Part shown: one piece after another, positions 7,951-16,514 of the stretch
Layout: every line of letters starts with the position of its first letter
Position numbering within the stretch: the stretch's first letter is position 1
From: DATFXM01 sp035315885
Lineage (GTDB): Bacteria > Acidobacteriota > Blastocatellia > UBA7656
Assembly: GCA_035315885.1 (NCBI GenBank)
Contig: DATFXM010000164.1
Span: 1-34,102, forward strand
Direction: 5' to 3'
Length of the DNA: 34,102 nt
Notes under the pieces: generated by a model
Databases searched by the model: none
Told to the model about the DNA's origin: nothing
What the model saw: only the letters and a program-made list of their open reading frames with translations
Position numbers and translations under genes: made by a program

Positions 7951-9221
7951 AATCGCTTCATTCTTCGCTCAAGAAAGCGGCGCACCGCAGGATCTCGTTC
8001 GAGGCCAATCGCGATCTCGTACGCATGTCGTGCCTTGTCCACCGACCCCATGTTCGATAACAGCTCAGCACGCGCGGCCCAATATGGCTGATACTCCAGA
8101 AGCCGCGCATCCGCGATACGATCCAACTCTTGAAGTGCTGCCTCGGGCCCATCAACCTTCGCAACGGCTATCGCGCGATTCATCGCTACAACCGGCGATC
8201 CAGTAAGTGACAGCAGTGCGTCGTAGAGCTCCACGACTGCGGGCCAGTTCGAAACCCCGCTCGCGTGTCGATATACGTGGGCCGACTGCAATGCGGCTTC
8301 CAGTTGATATCGCCCCGGTCGCCGCATTTCGCCGGCGCGTGCGAGCAAACTCTCCGCCCGTCGGATTAGTTGAGAATCCCAAGAATTGATGTCCTGCTCG
8401 TCGAGCGGTACGTAGTCACCCTGCGCGCTGCGCCTTGCGCCACGCCGCGCTTCCGCATGAAGCATCAGCGCAAGCAGACCCAGCGGCTCGGGTTCATCCG
8501 GCAGCAGCTCGGTAACAAGAGTACCAAGAAACATCGCCTCTTCAGCCAGATCCCGCCGGGCAGCATCGGTGGCGCCGGGATCGCTCCAGCCCTCGGCGAA
8601 CGCAGCGTAGATCGCTTCGAGCACCCCGTCGAGCCTGCTCGAAAGCTCCTCCGGTTCGGGCACCCGGAACGGAATGCGAGCCCGCTTTATCTTGCTCTTC
8701 GCACGCACGAGTCGCTGTCCCATCGTCGCCGGTGACGTCAGGAATGCTGATGCAATCATCTGGGCGTTGAAGCCCAGTACCACTTGCAGGATCAGTGGTG
8801 CGCGGATCGAGGCGTCGATCGCCGGATGAGCACACGCAAACATTAGAGCGAGACGTTGATCGGGAATCGACGGGTCATCGGTCGCCCCCAGCCATTCGGC
8901 GCCCAGATCCCCGTGCGCGACTGCCGCCTCGTGAGTACGTCTACGCCGGACCATATCGATGATCTTTCTGCGAGCCACGGTCAGCAGCCACGCTTCGGGA
9001 TTGATGGGACAACCATTGCGAGGCCAATCCTCGAGGGCTTTGACGAACGCTTCGGAAAGGGCGTCTTCTGCAGCGGCAAGATCCCCGCTTCGCGCTGCGA
9101 GAAAGGCAACCAGCTTGCCGTAACTGTGGCGAGCTGCTGTTTCTGCAGTGCTCCGAGCCTGGGCAGTCCTTTCGCCTGACCTCAGCGCCGTCTCATCCGT
9201 CTTTGAGTCATCTTCAAACAT
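7935..9221 (-). CDS. ECF sigma factor with C-terminal TPR-like extension (ECF42/DUF6596 type)
   Basis: A 428-residue sigma factor. Region sigma2 is at about 30-97 (ARRHSYGKLVAFLAARSGD, then AEDALSEAFVKALEDWP and AWLLTVARRKIIDMVRRRR). Sigma4 is at about 118-182, and a long alpha-helical C-terminal part at about 185-425 has TPR-like helices. This architecture and the adjacent DGPF gene define the ECF42 group, which lacks an anti-sigma factor and is thought to depend on its C-terminal domain for control. ATG 9221 is chosen: it lies 20 nt after the DGPF stop and just ahead of the first sigma2 helix; in-frame codons further upstream run into the DGPF gene. The last codons and the stop (LSAEC-stop) are made of the GAGTGCT heptad repeat. 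Confidence 0.9.
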   Translation of the reverse strand: MFEDDSKTDETALRSGERTAQARSTAETAARHSYGKLVAFLAARSGDLAAAEDALSEAFVKALEDWPRNGCPINPEAWLLTVARRKIIDMVRRRRTHEAAVAHGDLGAEWLGATDDPSIPDQRLALMFACAHPAIDASIRAPLILQVVLGFNAQMIASAFLTSPATMGQRLVRAKSKIKRARIPFRVPEPEELSSRLDGVLEAIYAAFAEGWSDPGATDAARRDLAEEAMFLGTLVTELLPDEPEPLGLLALMLHAEARRGARRSAQGDYVPLDEQDINSWDSQLIRRAESLLARAGEMRRPGRYQLEAALQSAHVYRHASGVSNWPAVVELYDALLSLTGSPVVAMNRAIAVAKVDGPEAALQELDRIADARLLEYQPYWAARAELLSNMGSVDKARHAYEIAIGLERDPAVRRFLERRMKRLSAEC

Positions 9222-9241
9222 CAACACCGATGATAGCCGGT

Positions 9242-9631
9242 TTACTCGGGCTTCACGAATTGCGAAATATCCCTCGTCAGAAAGGTTCCTTCCCTTATCG
9301 GCCGCACTTCTACGACGCCGTGAAGTGAGGTCGGGCTGCGCGCGGCCCACGCGAGGGCGGCATCGAGGTTGGGGACCTCGATGACATGAAAGCCGCCGAG
9401 TTGCTCTTTTGTGTCGGCATACGGACCGTCAAGCACCTGGGGCTTGCCGTCTCGGACTCGCACCGTCGTAGCGGAAGAAGTGGGCAGCAGGCCTCTGCTT
9501 TCCTTCAACACGCCCGCCTCGTGCATTGCCTCCATGTACTTCTTGTAGGCGCCCAGCCAATGCAGTTGCTCATCTCTTGTGAGTTCAGGCCAGCCGCCCT
9601 CACCGACGTAATCCATAAGCAGGTATTCCAT
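9242..9631 (-). CDS. YCII/DGPF-domain protein
   Basis: A 129-residue protein of the YCII-related (YciI/DGPF) family. It starts MEYLLMDYVGEGG at ATG 9631 behind a strong AAAGGAG; the longer open frame upstream only reads through repeats. The signature is VLDGPYADTKEQLGGFHVIE (DGPY at 68-71), followed by an AALAWAARSPTS segment. DGPF proteins are the conserved partners of ECF42 sigma factors and probable members of their regulon. The biochemical function is not established. It is first in a two-gene operon with the sigma factor. Confidence 0.93.
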   Translation of the reverse strand: MEYLLMDYVGEGGWPELTRDEQLHWLGAYKKYMEAMHEAGVLKESRGLLPTSSATTVRVRDGKPQVLDGPYADTKEQLGGFHVIEVPNLDAALAWAARSPTSLHGVVEVRPIREGTFLTRDISQFVKPE

Positions 9632-9649
9632 TTCAATTCTCCTTTGTTT

Positions 9650-9721
9650 AAGTGCTGAGTGCTGAGTCCCGAGTCTCAACCCTGAAGGGGTTGCGGAAGC
9701 GTCGCGCAATGCGGTCACTCG
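9650..9721. repeat. Repeat block D1: heptads and small hairpin upstream of the DGPF gene
   Basis: GAGTGCT-type heptads (9652-9676) lie about 20 bp upstream of the DGPF start codon, just outside its ribosome-binding site. A small hairpin CAACCCT-GAA-GGGGTTG follows at 9677-9693. Any promoter for the DGPF-sigma operon must lie in or beyond this repeat material; I could not pick one with confidence. Confidence 0.75.
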
Positions 9722-10047
9722 GACGCAACCCCTACAGGGTTGCAGGAACTTCACCGATCCGACCCAGGGTAGCCGCGGACGGCAACCCTGGGCTGGACGA
9801 CGCAACCCCTTCGGGGTTCCAGGAACTTCACGGATCCGACCCAGGGTAGCCGCGGACGGCAACCCTGGGCTGGACGACGCAACCCCTACAGGGTTGCAGG
9901 AACTTCACCGATCCGGCCCAGGGTAGCCGCGGACGGCAACCCTGGGCTGGACGACGCAACCCCTACAGGGTTGCAGGAACTTCACCGATCCGACCCAGGG
10001 TAGCCGCGGACGGCAACCCTGGGCTGGACGACGCAACCCCTTCGGGG
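9722..10047. repeat. 77-bp tandem array of the two-hairpin repeat (4 copies plus partial)
   Basis: Units beginning GACGCAACCCC start at 9722, 9799, 9876, 9953 and 10030 (partial), exactly 77 bp apart. Each unit contains the small CAACCCC/GGGGTTG hairpin, a 20-nt linker containing GGAACTTCACCGATCCG, and the larger CCCAGGGT/ACCCTGGG hairpin. Copies are nearly identical; the loop alternates between TTC and TACA variants, pointing to recent amplification. Between 10048 and 10125 I see nothing. Confidence 0.92.
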
Positions 10048-10124
10048 TTGAGACTCAGACTCAGCCCTTCAGCTATCACAATGACGCGCGAGCTACCCGC
10101 CGTTTCGACAATCGAACCCCGAAT

Positions 10125-10423
10125 AGTGCTGAGTGCTCAGTCCTGGGTTCAGTCGTTTAACAAATCCAACCCGAAGGGGTTGCAGAAGGTGTAATGATTT
10201 CGCTGACGGCGTCTCTTCTCCAACCCCTTCGGGGTTGCGTCGTCATTGAACTGCTTCCCAGGGTAGCTGCGGACGGCAACCCTGGGCTGTGTTCTGCAAC
10301 CCCTTCGGGGTTGCGTCGTCATTGAACTGCTTCCCAGGGTAGCCGCGGAAGGCAACCCTGGGCTGTGTTCTGCAACCCCTTCGGGGTTGAAACTCAACAC
10401 TCAGCACTCAGCACTCAGCACTT
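10125..10423. repeat. Repeat block E with 76-bp tandem array
   Basis: Heptads (10125-10142) are followed by a 91-bp segment (10147-10237) that is a near-copy of 7833-7923, then two 76-bp tandem units starting at 10221 and 10297 and a closing small hairpin at 10373-10389. Inverted heptads (10391-10423) end the block. The heptads point inward at both ends, so the block has a mirrored outer structure. Confidence 0.88.
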
Positions 10424-10679
10424 CCCATTCGCCTGGACAAAACAGTCCTACGGCTCTTGACCTGTCATCTTTGAGTTTGCTGGCTCCAGCGCCCGCGGAC
10501 CGTGGACAGAAAAGTCCTGTTTCCCAACTCCCCATAACGATGAACAAGGCACTTAGTTGCCGGTCTCCCACTTGCACTACTCCCAGCCCGGCGCGTTGTG
10601 CTGCGGTAGCTAATGTATCGCGTCGCGCGCGGAGCTTGGCGATCCGGTATGTCGAGGCGACGCAGAAACCCAGAGACTC
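10424..10679. other. Intergenic spacer ahead of the eCIS operon
   Basis: A 256-bp stretch between repeat block E and the first eCIS gene. The operon promoter should be here, but no convincing -35/-10 pair stands out. A TTGACC at 10457-10462 has no matching -10. The piece GGACAGAAAAGTCCTGT (10504-10520) loosely resembles the inverted repeat at 13-32. No coding region is supported. Confidence 0.4.
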
Positions 10680-10976
10680 ATGGGCAACCGACAGTCTAAA
10701 TCGGAGATCGCTCGCGACATCCTGGATTACCTAAACAGCAACCCGGACGCCCAGGACACCCTCGCCGGCATCATCGAGTGGTGGCTGCTGGAGGAGCAGA
10801 TTAAACAACGCACCGACAAAGTAAAAGCGGCAGTCGCGGACCTCGTAAAAGAGGGCCTGATTATAGAGACCGTAGGGAAAGATTCACAGACGCATTATCG
10901 AATAAATGTAGATCGAGCGGCGGAAATCAAGTCCTTGCTCGATCGAACTACTAAGCAACGCAAGAAACATAAATAG
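10680..10976 (+). CDS. Small winged-helix-like protein at the head of the eCIS operon
   Basis: A 98-residue, charged, mostly helical protein starting at ATG 10680. Order of elements: helix (SEIARDILDYLNSNPDAQDT), a segment LAGIIEWWLLEEQ, a helix with VKAAVADLVKEGLI, then a beta-wing-like IIETVGKDSQTHYRIN, and a lysine-rich end. The VxxAVxxLVxxGLI...YRIN pattern is typical of winged-helix DNA-binding domains. It ends 22-28 nt before the AAA+ gene in the same direction, so it is probably part of the operon and may regulate it. I do not recognise a named family. Confidence 0.72.
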   Translation: MGNRQSKSEIARDILDYLNSNPDAQDTLAGIIEWWLLEEQIKQRTDKVKAAVADLVKEGLIIETVGKDSQTHYRINVDRAAEIKSLLDRTTKQRKKHK

Positions 10977-11004
10977 TCCGGCGACCCAACGGAAACCGGT
11001 GAAA

Positions 11005-13215
11005 ATGACAGCCACTCTTGAAATAAGCGAAGCTCCGCTGGCCTATTCCGGCCCTCTGACGCACCTCGCGGATGAACTGAAGCGATTGGACCTGCTCATC
11101 CGAAATGGACTAGCTGCACGACGAGGGAATCGGACGCCATCCGTGCTGGATCCGTTTGTGGGGCTGGTTGTCTCCGAAGAAGAAGTGGGAGCTCTCCTCT
11201 CACCAACCGAGACCGGCGACCACGTTGTGACCGATGCCGCAGCTCAAAACCAAATTGAAGTAATCGGCGCTCAAATAAAAGCGCGGCTCAAAGCAAGCGC
11301 AGAAAAGAAAGTCTTTCTGCCATTGCCTCACCTCACGCGGCTGTTTCAACTGACGACTTTCGAAGTCTGGGTGATTCTGGTGACACTGGCGCCCGAGCTC
11401 GACAGAAAATATGAAAAGGTCTACGCGTACTTGCAGGACGACGTCACGCGTAAGAAGCCGACCATCGATCTGATAATGCGTTTGGCAAGCTGTGACTCTG
11501 AGCAGCGCGCTTCGGCGAGGCTGGCGTTTGCTCCCGGCGCGCCGCTAATCAAACACCAGTTACTCACCGTTTCCGATGCAAACGACCCGCTATTGTCTCG
11601 AGCCCTAAAGCTGGATGATCGCATAGTCAACTTTCTGCTCGGCCTGGGAGCCGTCGATTCGAGACTTGATGGTGTTGCGAGGGTTACGAGCGCGGACAAA
11701 GGACGACATTCGTTGCCGGTGGATGAGACAGTTGGCGCGCGCCTTTCGAGTTTCGCGCGGGCGTCGCTGTTCAAAGAGGAAGCTCAGAAGCTTCTCTTCT
11801 ATCTTCGCGGGCCATCGGGCAGCGGCCGCAGGGCTACGGTGCGGTCAGTTTGCGCCGATCTAGGCATCCCGCTGATCGAGGCCGACCTTGAGAGATTGCT
11901 CGATGGAAAGGCTTCCTTCGAAGAGATAGCGCGCCTCTTGTGCCGCGAGGCGGTATTGAGACCGGCGGCGTTGTGCCTGGAGAACGTAGATCGCGTCCTG
12001 TTCGATGAGAAGAACCGAGCGTTTGTGAAGCCATTTCTTGACGCAGTGAGATTGTATGCCAGGCTCACGTTTCTCCTTGGCACACAGTGCTGGCGGCCTC
12101 TACCCGAGCAACGCGGGTTCAGCTTCATCGATCACGAATTCGTGGTTCCGCGTTCGAATGTAAGGAAGACCCTTTGGAAGAGCGCGATTGTCGATCGTCG
12201 ATGCACAATCAGCGAAGCTGACCTGGGGCTGCTCGCCAGCAATTTCCAATTCACGCCGGCGCAAATCAGAGATGCTGTCGAAGCCGCTGAGAACCGGGCT
12301 GCGTGGCGAACTGGCGGCGAGGCGGTCGAAATCGATATGAGCGATTTGCAGATGGCGTCGCGCAATCAATCGACTGCAAAGCTCACCTCTCTCGCTCAGA
12401 AGGTCGAGCCACGCTACGAGTGGCGCGAGATAGTTCTTCCCGACGATCAGCTTACGCAATTGCGCGAGATCTGCGTGCAGGCCAGACACCGGGACGTGGT
12501 CTACGGCGACTGGGGTTTTGAACAGAAGCTGTCGCTCGGTCGTGGACTGAATGTCTTGTTCTCCGGTCCCGCCGGAACCGGCAAGACGATGGCTGCCGAA
12601 GTCATCGCCAGAGAGCTGGGGCTGGATCTGTACAAGATCGATCTGTCGCAAGTCGTGAGCAAATACATCGGCGAGACTGAAAAGAACCTGCATCAGATCT
12701 TCCACGAGGCGAAGAGCTCTTACGCGATTCTGTTCTTCGATGAAGCGGACGCCCTGTTTGGCAAGCGCTCTGAGGTGAAGGACGCGCACGATCGTTACTC
12801 GAACATCGAGATTGGCTATCTCCTGCAGAAGATGGAAGAGTACGACGGCATAGCCATTCTCGCGACCAACCTGCGTCAGAACATGGATGAAGCTTTTGTC
12901 AGACGCTTGCAGGTGATAGTCGATTTTCCTTTTCCAAACGAGCAGTATCGCGAGCTGATCTGGAGAGTCATTTTTCCCGCTGAGTCGCCGGTTGGCGGCG
13001 ATGTCGATTTCGAAATGCTCGCGCGCCATATAAGAGTGGCGGGCGGGAACATAAAGAACATCGCAGTGTCCGCGGCATTCTTTGCGGCGGATGACGGGGG
13101 AACCATTCGCATGCCGCACGTCATGCGAGCCGCCAGGCGAGAGTATCAGAAGCTCGGCCGCATCTGGGCGGATTACCTTGACCCGGCAGGCGCCGAGAGG
13201 GCGAGCGCATCGTAA
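11005..13215 (+). CDS. eCIS-associated AAA+ ATPase with two AAA modules
   Basis: A 736-residue protein (ATG 11005; an in-frame GTG at 10999 is equally possible). The C-terminal AAA+ module is intact: Walker A GPAGTGKT (521-528), Walker B FFDEAD (577-582, D579/E580), sensor-1 ATN (620-622), and arginines RR at 633-634 in the arginine-finger position. An upstream module at about 260-400 is degenerate: its P-loop reads GPSGSGRR (269-276), with the catalytic lysine replaced by arginine. This two-module layout matches the AAA+ ATPase conserved in eCIS clusters (Afp15/Pvc15 relatives). Its role there is poorly defined; an assembly or quality-control role is likely. Its position before the sheath gene differs from AFP, where the ATPase follows the baseplate genes. 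Confidence 0.92.
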   Translation: MTATLEISEAPLAYSGPLTHLADELKRLDLLIRNGLAARRGNRTPSVLDPFVGLVVSEEEVGALLSPTETGDHVVTDAAAQNQIEVIGAQIKARLKASAEKKVFLPLPHLTRLFQLTTFEVWVILVTLAPELDRKYEKVYAYLQDDVTRKKPTIDLIMRLASCDSEQRASARLAFAPGAPLIKHQLLTVSDANDPLLSRALKLDDRIVNFLLGLGAVDSRLDGVARVTSADKGRHSLPVDETVGARLSSFARASLFKEEAQKLLFYLRGPSGSGRRATVRSVCADLGIPLIEADLERLLDGKASFEEIARLLCREAVLRPAALCLENVDRVLFDEKNRAFVKPFLDAVRLYARLTFLLGTQCWRPLPEQRGFSFIDHEFVVPRSNVRKTLWKSAIVDRRCTISEADLGLLASNFQFTPAQIRDAVEAAENRAAWRTGGEAVEIDMSDLQMASRNQSTAKLTSLAQKVEPRYEWREIVLPDDQLTQLREICVQARHRDVVYGDWGFEQKLSLGRGLNVLFSGPAGTGKTMAAEVIARELGLDLYKIDLSQVVSKYIGETEKNLHQIFHEAKSSYAILFFDEADALFGKRSEVKDAHDRYSNIEIGYLLQKMEEYDGIAILATNLRQNMDEAFVRRLQVIVDFPFPNEQYRELIWRVIFPAESPVGGDVDFEMLARHIRVAGGNIKNIAVSAAFFAADDGGTIRMPHVMRAARREYQKLGRIWADYLDPAGAERASAS

Positions 13216-13217
13216 TC

Positions 13218-14060
13218 ATGATCGATCAGGTCAGTCTACTACTGAAGAAGATCCTGAACGACCCGGCGTTGCCGGATCCGCTGAAATCAGCAGACAAGGA
13301 CTTTGTTCGTCCTACGGATCCGTACTCGCCGGCGGCCGACACCATAAATCTGTTTCTCTACGACATCCGTGAGAACGCGGACCTGCGAAGTAACGAGCAG
13401 ATTGTCGAGAAGAAGAACGGACAAGCGATCGTTCATGTTGCGCCGATGCGTGTGTACTGTTGCTACCTGGTGACCGCCTGGGTTCCCGGTCTTCCCAGCG
13501 AAACGACGGTGATGAGAGAGCAGTTGATGCTGAGTCAGGCACTTCGCGCGCTCGCTCGATTTCCGATCATTCCTGAGGAAGTGCTTCAGGGAACTGGCCT
13601 GGCAGATCAGGACCCGCTTCTGCCGATGATCACCGCGCAGGCAGACAGCTCGAAGAGCTCATCGGAATTCTGGGCGTCGGTAGGAAACAAGATTCGGGCC
13701 TCGATCAACGTCAACGTCACGATCAGCATACCGGCGCTCGACGATCAGGATGGATTCCTGGTCAAGAACAAGTTCACGAATATCGCTCCGGGACAGGGTG
13801 CGGACGAAGACAACCTGTTGGCGATCGGGGGCCGGATCCTGAAGGGCCCGGGAGCGGGAATCGAAGGAGCGCTGGTCGATCTGACCGACGCGGGATTGAG
13901 TGCAACGACAGATTCAGACGGGAGATTCAGTTTTCCGCGTGTTCTTGCCGGCACGCACACGTTTCGAGTGGTCGCTGTGGGGTTTGTGCCTAAAACGCAG
14001 TCAATCGTAGTGCCCGGGCGGCCCGAAGACTATGAGATCACTTTAGCGCCGCTTCCATAG
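13218..14060 (+). CDS. Pvc16/Afp16-like DUF4255 protein with C-terminal transthyretin-like domain
   Basis: A 280-residue protein. Residues 1-180 match DUF4255 (MIDQVSLLLKKILND, then INLFLYDIRENADLRSNE, then YCCYLVTAWVP and EQLMLSQALRALARFP), the family of Afp16/Pvc16, the tube/sheath terminator cap of eCIS. Residues about 200-278 look like a carboxypeptidase-regulatory/transthyretin-like beta sandwich (IGGRILKGPGAGIEGALVDL, then TDSDGRFSFPRVLAGTHTFRV). The gene begins 3 nt after the ATPase stop. The extra domain is not part of the minimal cap and would face outward at the distal end; that placement is inference. Confidence 0.9.
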   Translation: MIDQVSLLLKKILNDPALPDPLKSADKDFVRPTDPYSPAADTINLFLYDIRENADLRSNEQIVEKKNGQAIVHVAPMRVYCCYLVTAWVPGLPSETTVMREQLMLSQALRALARFPIIPEEVLQGTGLADQDPLLPMITAQADSSKSSSEFWASVGNKIRASINVNVTISIPALDDQDGFLVKNKFTNIAPGQGADEDNLLAIGGRILKGPGAGIEGALVDLTDAGLSATTDSDGRFSFPRVLAGTHTFRVVAVGFVPKTQSIVVPGRPEDYEITLAPLP

Positions 14061-14087
14061 ACAAGGCTGCGCAAGGAGGAATTGAAC

Positions 14088-16040
14088 ATGGCTTTTACCG
14101 CAATCAACAAGACACCGGGCGTCTACATCGACGAGGTGCAACTGCCGGGACCCATACCGGGCGTAGGCACCAGCACCGTAGCGTTCATTGGTCCCGCACG
14201 AAGCGGGCCGATCAACACTCCCACGTTTCTAACCAATTTCACCCAGTTCGCAAAAGCGTTTGGCGATCCACTAAACCCTGACGACTTGAACGGGCCCTAT
14301 ATCTCGACGCCGCCAGTCTTCGTGACCCATGCAGTCAGAGGTTTCTTCGACAACGGCGGAGCCACCATGTATTTCGTGCGGGTCGCGACCGCATTCCGAT
14401 CGCACGTAGATCTCAAGGACGCCAACGGAACAAACACGCTGGTTGTCACCGCAAAGCGCGAGGGCTCTGACGGGGATCAGATCAAGGTCGAAGTTCAGGC
14501 GGCGAACCGTGTTGCATCGGTGAAGTCGGTGCGAATCTCAGCAGGCGTTGCCTCGGGCGCGAACAACACCAACATATTGACTCTTGATGCGCCGGCGACC
14601 TACCTGCCGGGCGATCGCATCAAGGTCGAAGAGGGAGCCAATTCTGATGTCGTGAGCATTGCGTCAATAAACGGCGTTACGCTCATCTTGAACGAAAAGC
14701 TGACACACGCCTACACCAACGCGGCCACGAGCAGGCTTGCGGACATCGATTCGAATTCGCAGGGGATCAGGCTTGAGAGCGTCGCGGGAATCGAGCCGGG
14801 CTCTTACATCGAGATCTCGCAGCAGGCCGGCTCGAATCCAAAAGAGAATGCAGTCGTCCAATCGGTCGAGCCTACGACAAACGTCATAAGGCTGGCGGCG
14901 CCGCTGACCAACGCGTACACGATGAATACCGGCGACGCTGATGTGATAGTCAAGACTCTCGAGTTCACGCTGGTGATCACGCCCAGCTCAGGCACGCCCG
15001 AGACCTACACCAATCTTTCGATGGAGCCTCGGCACAGCCGCTATTTTGCAAGCATAGTTGTTTCCCCAACTGTCGACGTAACGCTCGCAAATCCACCCAG
15101 CACCTCGCCGGCGCCGAAGAACCTTCCAGCGGTGCTCGCGGCTACAAACCTCGCGGGTGGCAGAAACGACAACATATCTACGATCGACACGCCGCAGTAT
15201 CTCGGCGCGCTGACTGCGCTCGAGAAGGTCGACGACGTCAACATCGTTTGCATTCCGGATCGACAGGACAAGGCGGTCCAGACGGCGATGCTGAATCACT
15301 GCGAAAAGATGCAGGATCGCTTCGCGATCTTTGATCCGCGCAGAAATTCGGCGCCTTCGAATGGGATTAACAGCCAGAGGGCGGATCTGTCTTCTAACCG
15401 CGGCTTCGGCGCGCTCTATTATCCGTGGATTGTGATAACCGGTCCGCTGGACGGCAAGCCGTTGCTTGTTCCGCCGTCAGGGCACGTCGCCGGTGTCTTT
15501 GCCCGGACCGATGAAACGCGCGGGGTGTTCAAGCCGCCCGCCAATGAGACCCTCCGAGGGGTCATCGATCTGGAGCGAATCTTGTCGGACGACGAGAACG
15601 GTCCGCTCAACGAGCAGGGTATCAACGTGATTCGTTCTTTTTCGGGCCGCGGAATATTGGTCTGGGGCGCCAGAACCGTCGCGCCAACGAACATCACCCA
15701 ATGGCGTTACGTCAACGTCCGGCGGTTGTTGCTCTTCATAGAAGAATCGATTCAGGAAGGCACTCAGTTCGCGGTGTTTGAGCCGAACAATGAAGGACTG
15801 TGGGCTACCGTCAAACGCCAGGTGTCCGACTTCCTGACGAGAGTCTGGCGCGATGGCGGACTGGTTGGAACAACGCCGGACGAAGCATTCCGAGTGCGGA
15901 TCGATCACGAGCTGAACCCGCCTGACATCGTTGCGCTGGGACAACTGATCATCGAGGTCCGCGTGGCGCCGGTCACTCCTGCTGAGTTTGTGGTCTTCCG
16001 GATCATCAGCACGCCGGGTGAGGCAATCGTTCAGGAGTAA
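14088..16040 (+). CDS. eCIS contractile sheath protein
   Basis: A 650-residue sheath. The start at ATG 14088 follows a very strong AAGGAGG eight nt upstream, as expected for an abundant subunit. The N-terminus (TPGVYIDEV, then TSTVAFIGPARSGP) and the C-terminal half (MLNHCEKMQDRFAIFDPRR, then WRYVNVRRLLLFIEESIQEG and LGQLIIEVRVAPVTPAEFVVFRI) are diagnostic of phage/eCIS tail sheaths. Residues about 160-290 carry an insertion of two similar beta-rich subdomains, which should lie on the outer surface. It is the only sheath gene here, whereas AFP and PVC carry three. It surrounds the tube and contracts to drive it into the target. Confidence 0.96.
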   Translation: MAFTAINKTPGVYIDEVQLPGPIPGVGTSTVAFIGPARSGPINTPTFLTNFTQFAKAFGDPLNPDDLNGPYISTPPVFVTHAVRGFFDNGGATMYFVRVATAFRSHVDLKDANGTNTLVVTAKREGSDGDQIKVEVQAANRVASVKSVRISAGVASGANNTNILTLDAPATYLPGDRIKVEEGANSDVVSIASINGVTLILNEKLTHAYTNAATSRLADIDSNSQGIRLESVAGIEPGSYIEISQQAGSNPKENAVVQSVEPTTNVIRLAAPLTNAYTMNTGDADVIVKTLEFTLVITPSSGTPETYTNLSMEPRHSRYFASIVVSPTVDVTLANPPSTSPAPKNLPAVLAATNLAGGRNDNISTIDTPQYLGALTALEKVDDVNIVCIPDRQDKAVQTAMLNHCEKMQDRFAIFDPRRNSAPSNGINSQRADLSSNRGFGALYYPWIVITGPLDGKPLLVPPSGHVAGVFARTDETRGVFKPPANETLRGVIDLERILSDDENGPLNEQGINVIRSFSGRGILVWGARTVAPTNITQWRYVNVRRLLLFIEESIQEGTQFAVFEPNNEGLWATVKRQVSDFLTRVWRDGGLVGTTPDEAFRVRIDHELNPPDIVALGQLIIEVRVAPVTPAEFVVFRIISTPGEAIVQE

Positions 16041-16073
16041 AGGCGAGACGAGTGAAGAAAGGAGAGATGGTGT

Positions 16074-16508
16074 ATGGCAACTGGAAAACGCGTGGATCCC
16101 TACAAGAATTTTCGGTTTCTGGTCGAGATTGATGGAATCGTGCAAGGCGGGTTCCTGGAGTGCACCGGTTTTGGGTCGAACGTCGAAGTAGTGGAGTACC
16201 GCGAGGGCGGCGAGTTCCCGACGGTGCGCAAGCTTCCCGGCAAGCTCAGCTTTACCGACATCACCCTGAAATATGGATTGACGGATTCGACCGAGCTGTA
16301 CAACTGGCACAAGACAGTGCTGGATGGACAGATCGATCGGAGGAACGGCGCGATCATCCAACTCGACGACGCCGGCCAGAAGAAGGTGCGTTGGAATTTC
16401 TTCAACGCGTGGCCCAGCAAGTACGACGCCCCCGACTACAACGCTAAGGGCAACGATGTCGCTATAGACACTTTCACGATCAGCTACGAGAGATTGGAGA
16501 AAGCTTAG
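16074..16508 (+). CDS. eCIS inner tube protein (gp19 family)
   Basis: A 144-residue protein of the T4 gp19/Afp1 tube family: MATGKRVDPYKNFRFLVEID, GFLECTGFGSNVEVVEYREGG, KLSFTDITLKYGLTDSTELYNWH and the closing ISYERLEKA. Hexameric rings of this protein form the channel inside the sheath. It begins behind GAAAGGAGAG, 33 nt after the sheath gene. It is the only tube gene seen in the window. The gene ends where a 13-bp-arm inverted repeat of heptads begins. Confidence 0.96.
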   Translation: MATGKRVDPYKNFRFLVEIDGIVQGGFLECTGFGSNVEVVEYREGGEFPTVRKLPGKLSFTDITLKYGLTDSTELYNWHKTVLDGQIDRRNGAIIQLDDAGQKKVRWNFFNAWPSKYDAPDYNAKGNDVAIDTFTISYERLEKA

Positions 16509-16514
16509 AGGAAG

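Noticed and set aside
9722..10389. CRISPR-like array with 76-77 bp period
   Set aside because: The whole unit repeats, including what would be spacers; there are no unique spacers and no cas genes. It is a tandem palindromic repeat.
10457..10485. TTGACC as -35 of an eCIS operon promoter
   Set aside because: No acceptable -10 at 16-18 nt spacing.
10387..10734. 115-codon ORF before the winged-helix gene
   Set aside because: It begins in repeat block E, overlaps the winged-helix gene out of frame and shows no domain-like sequence.
12100..13119. 339-codon minus-strand ORF opposite the AAA+ gene
   Set aside because: It lies entirely antisense to the Walker A/B region of a well-supported gene and its translation shows no domain; a codon-bias shadow.
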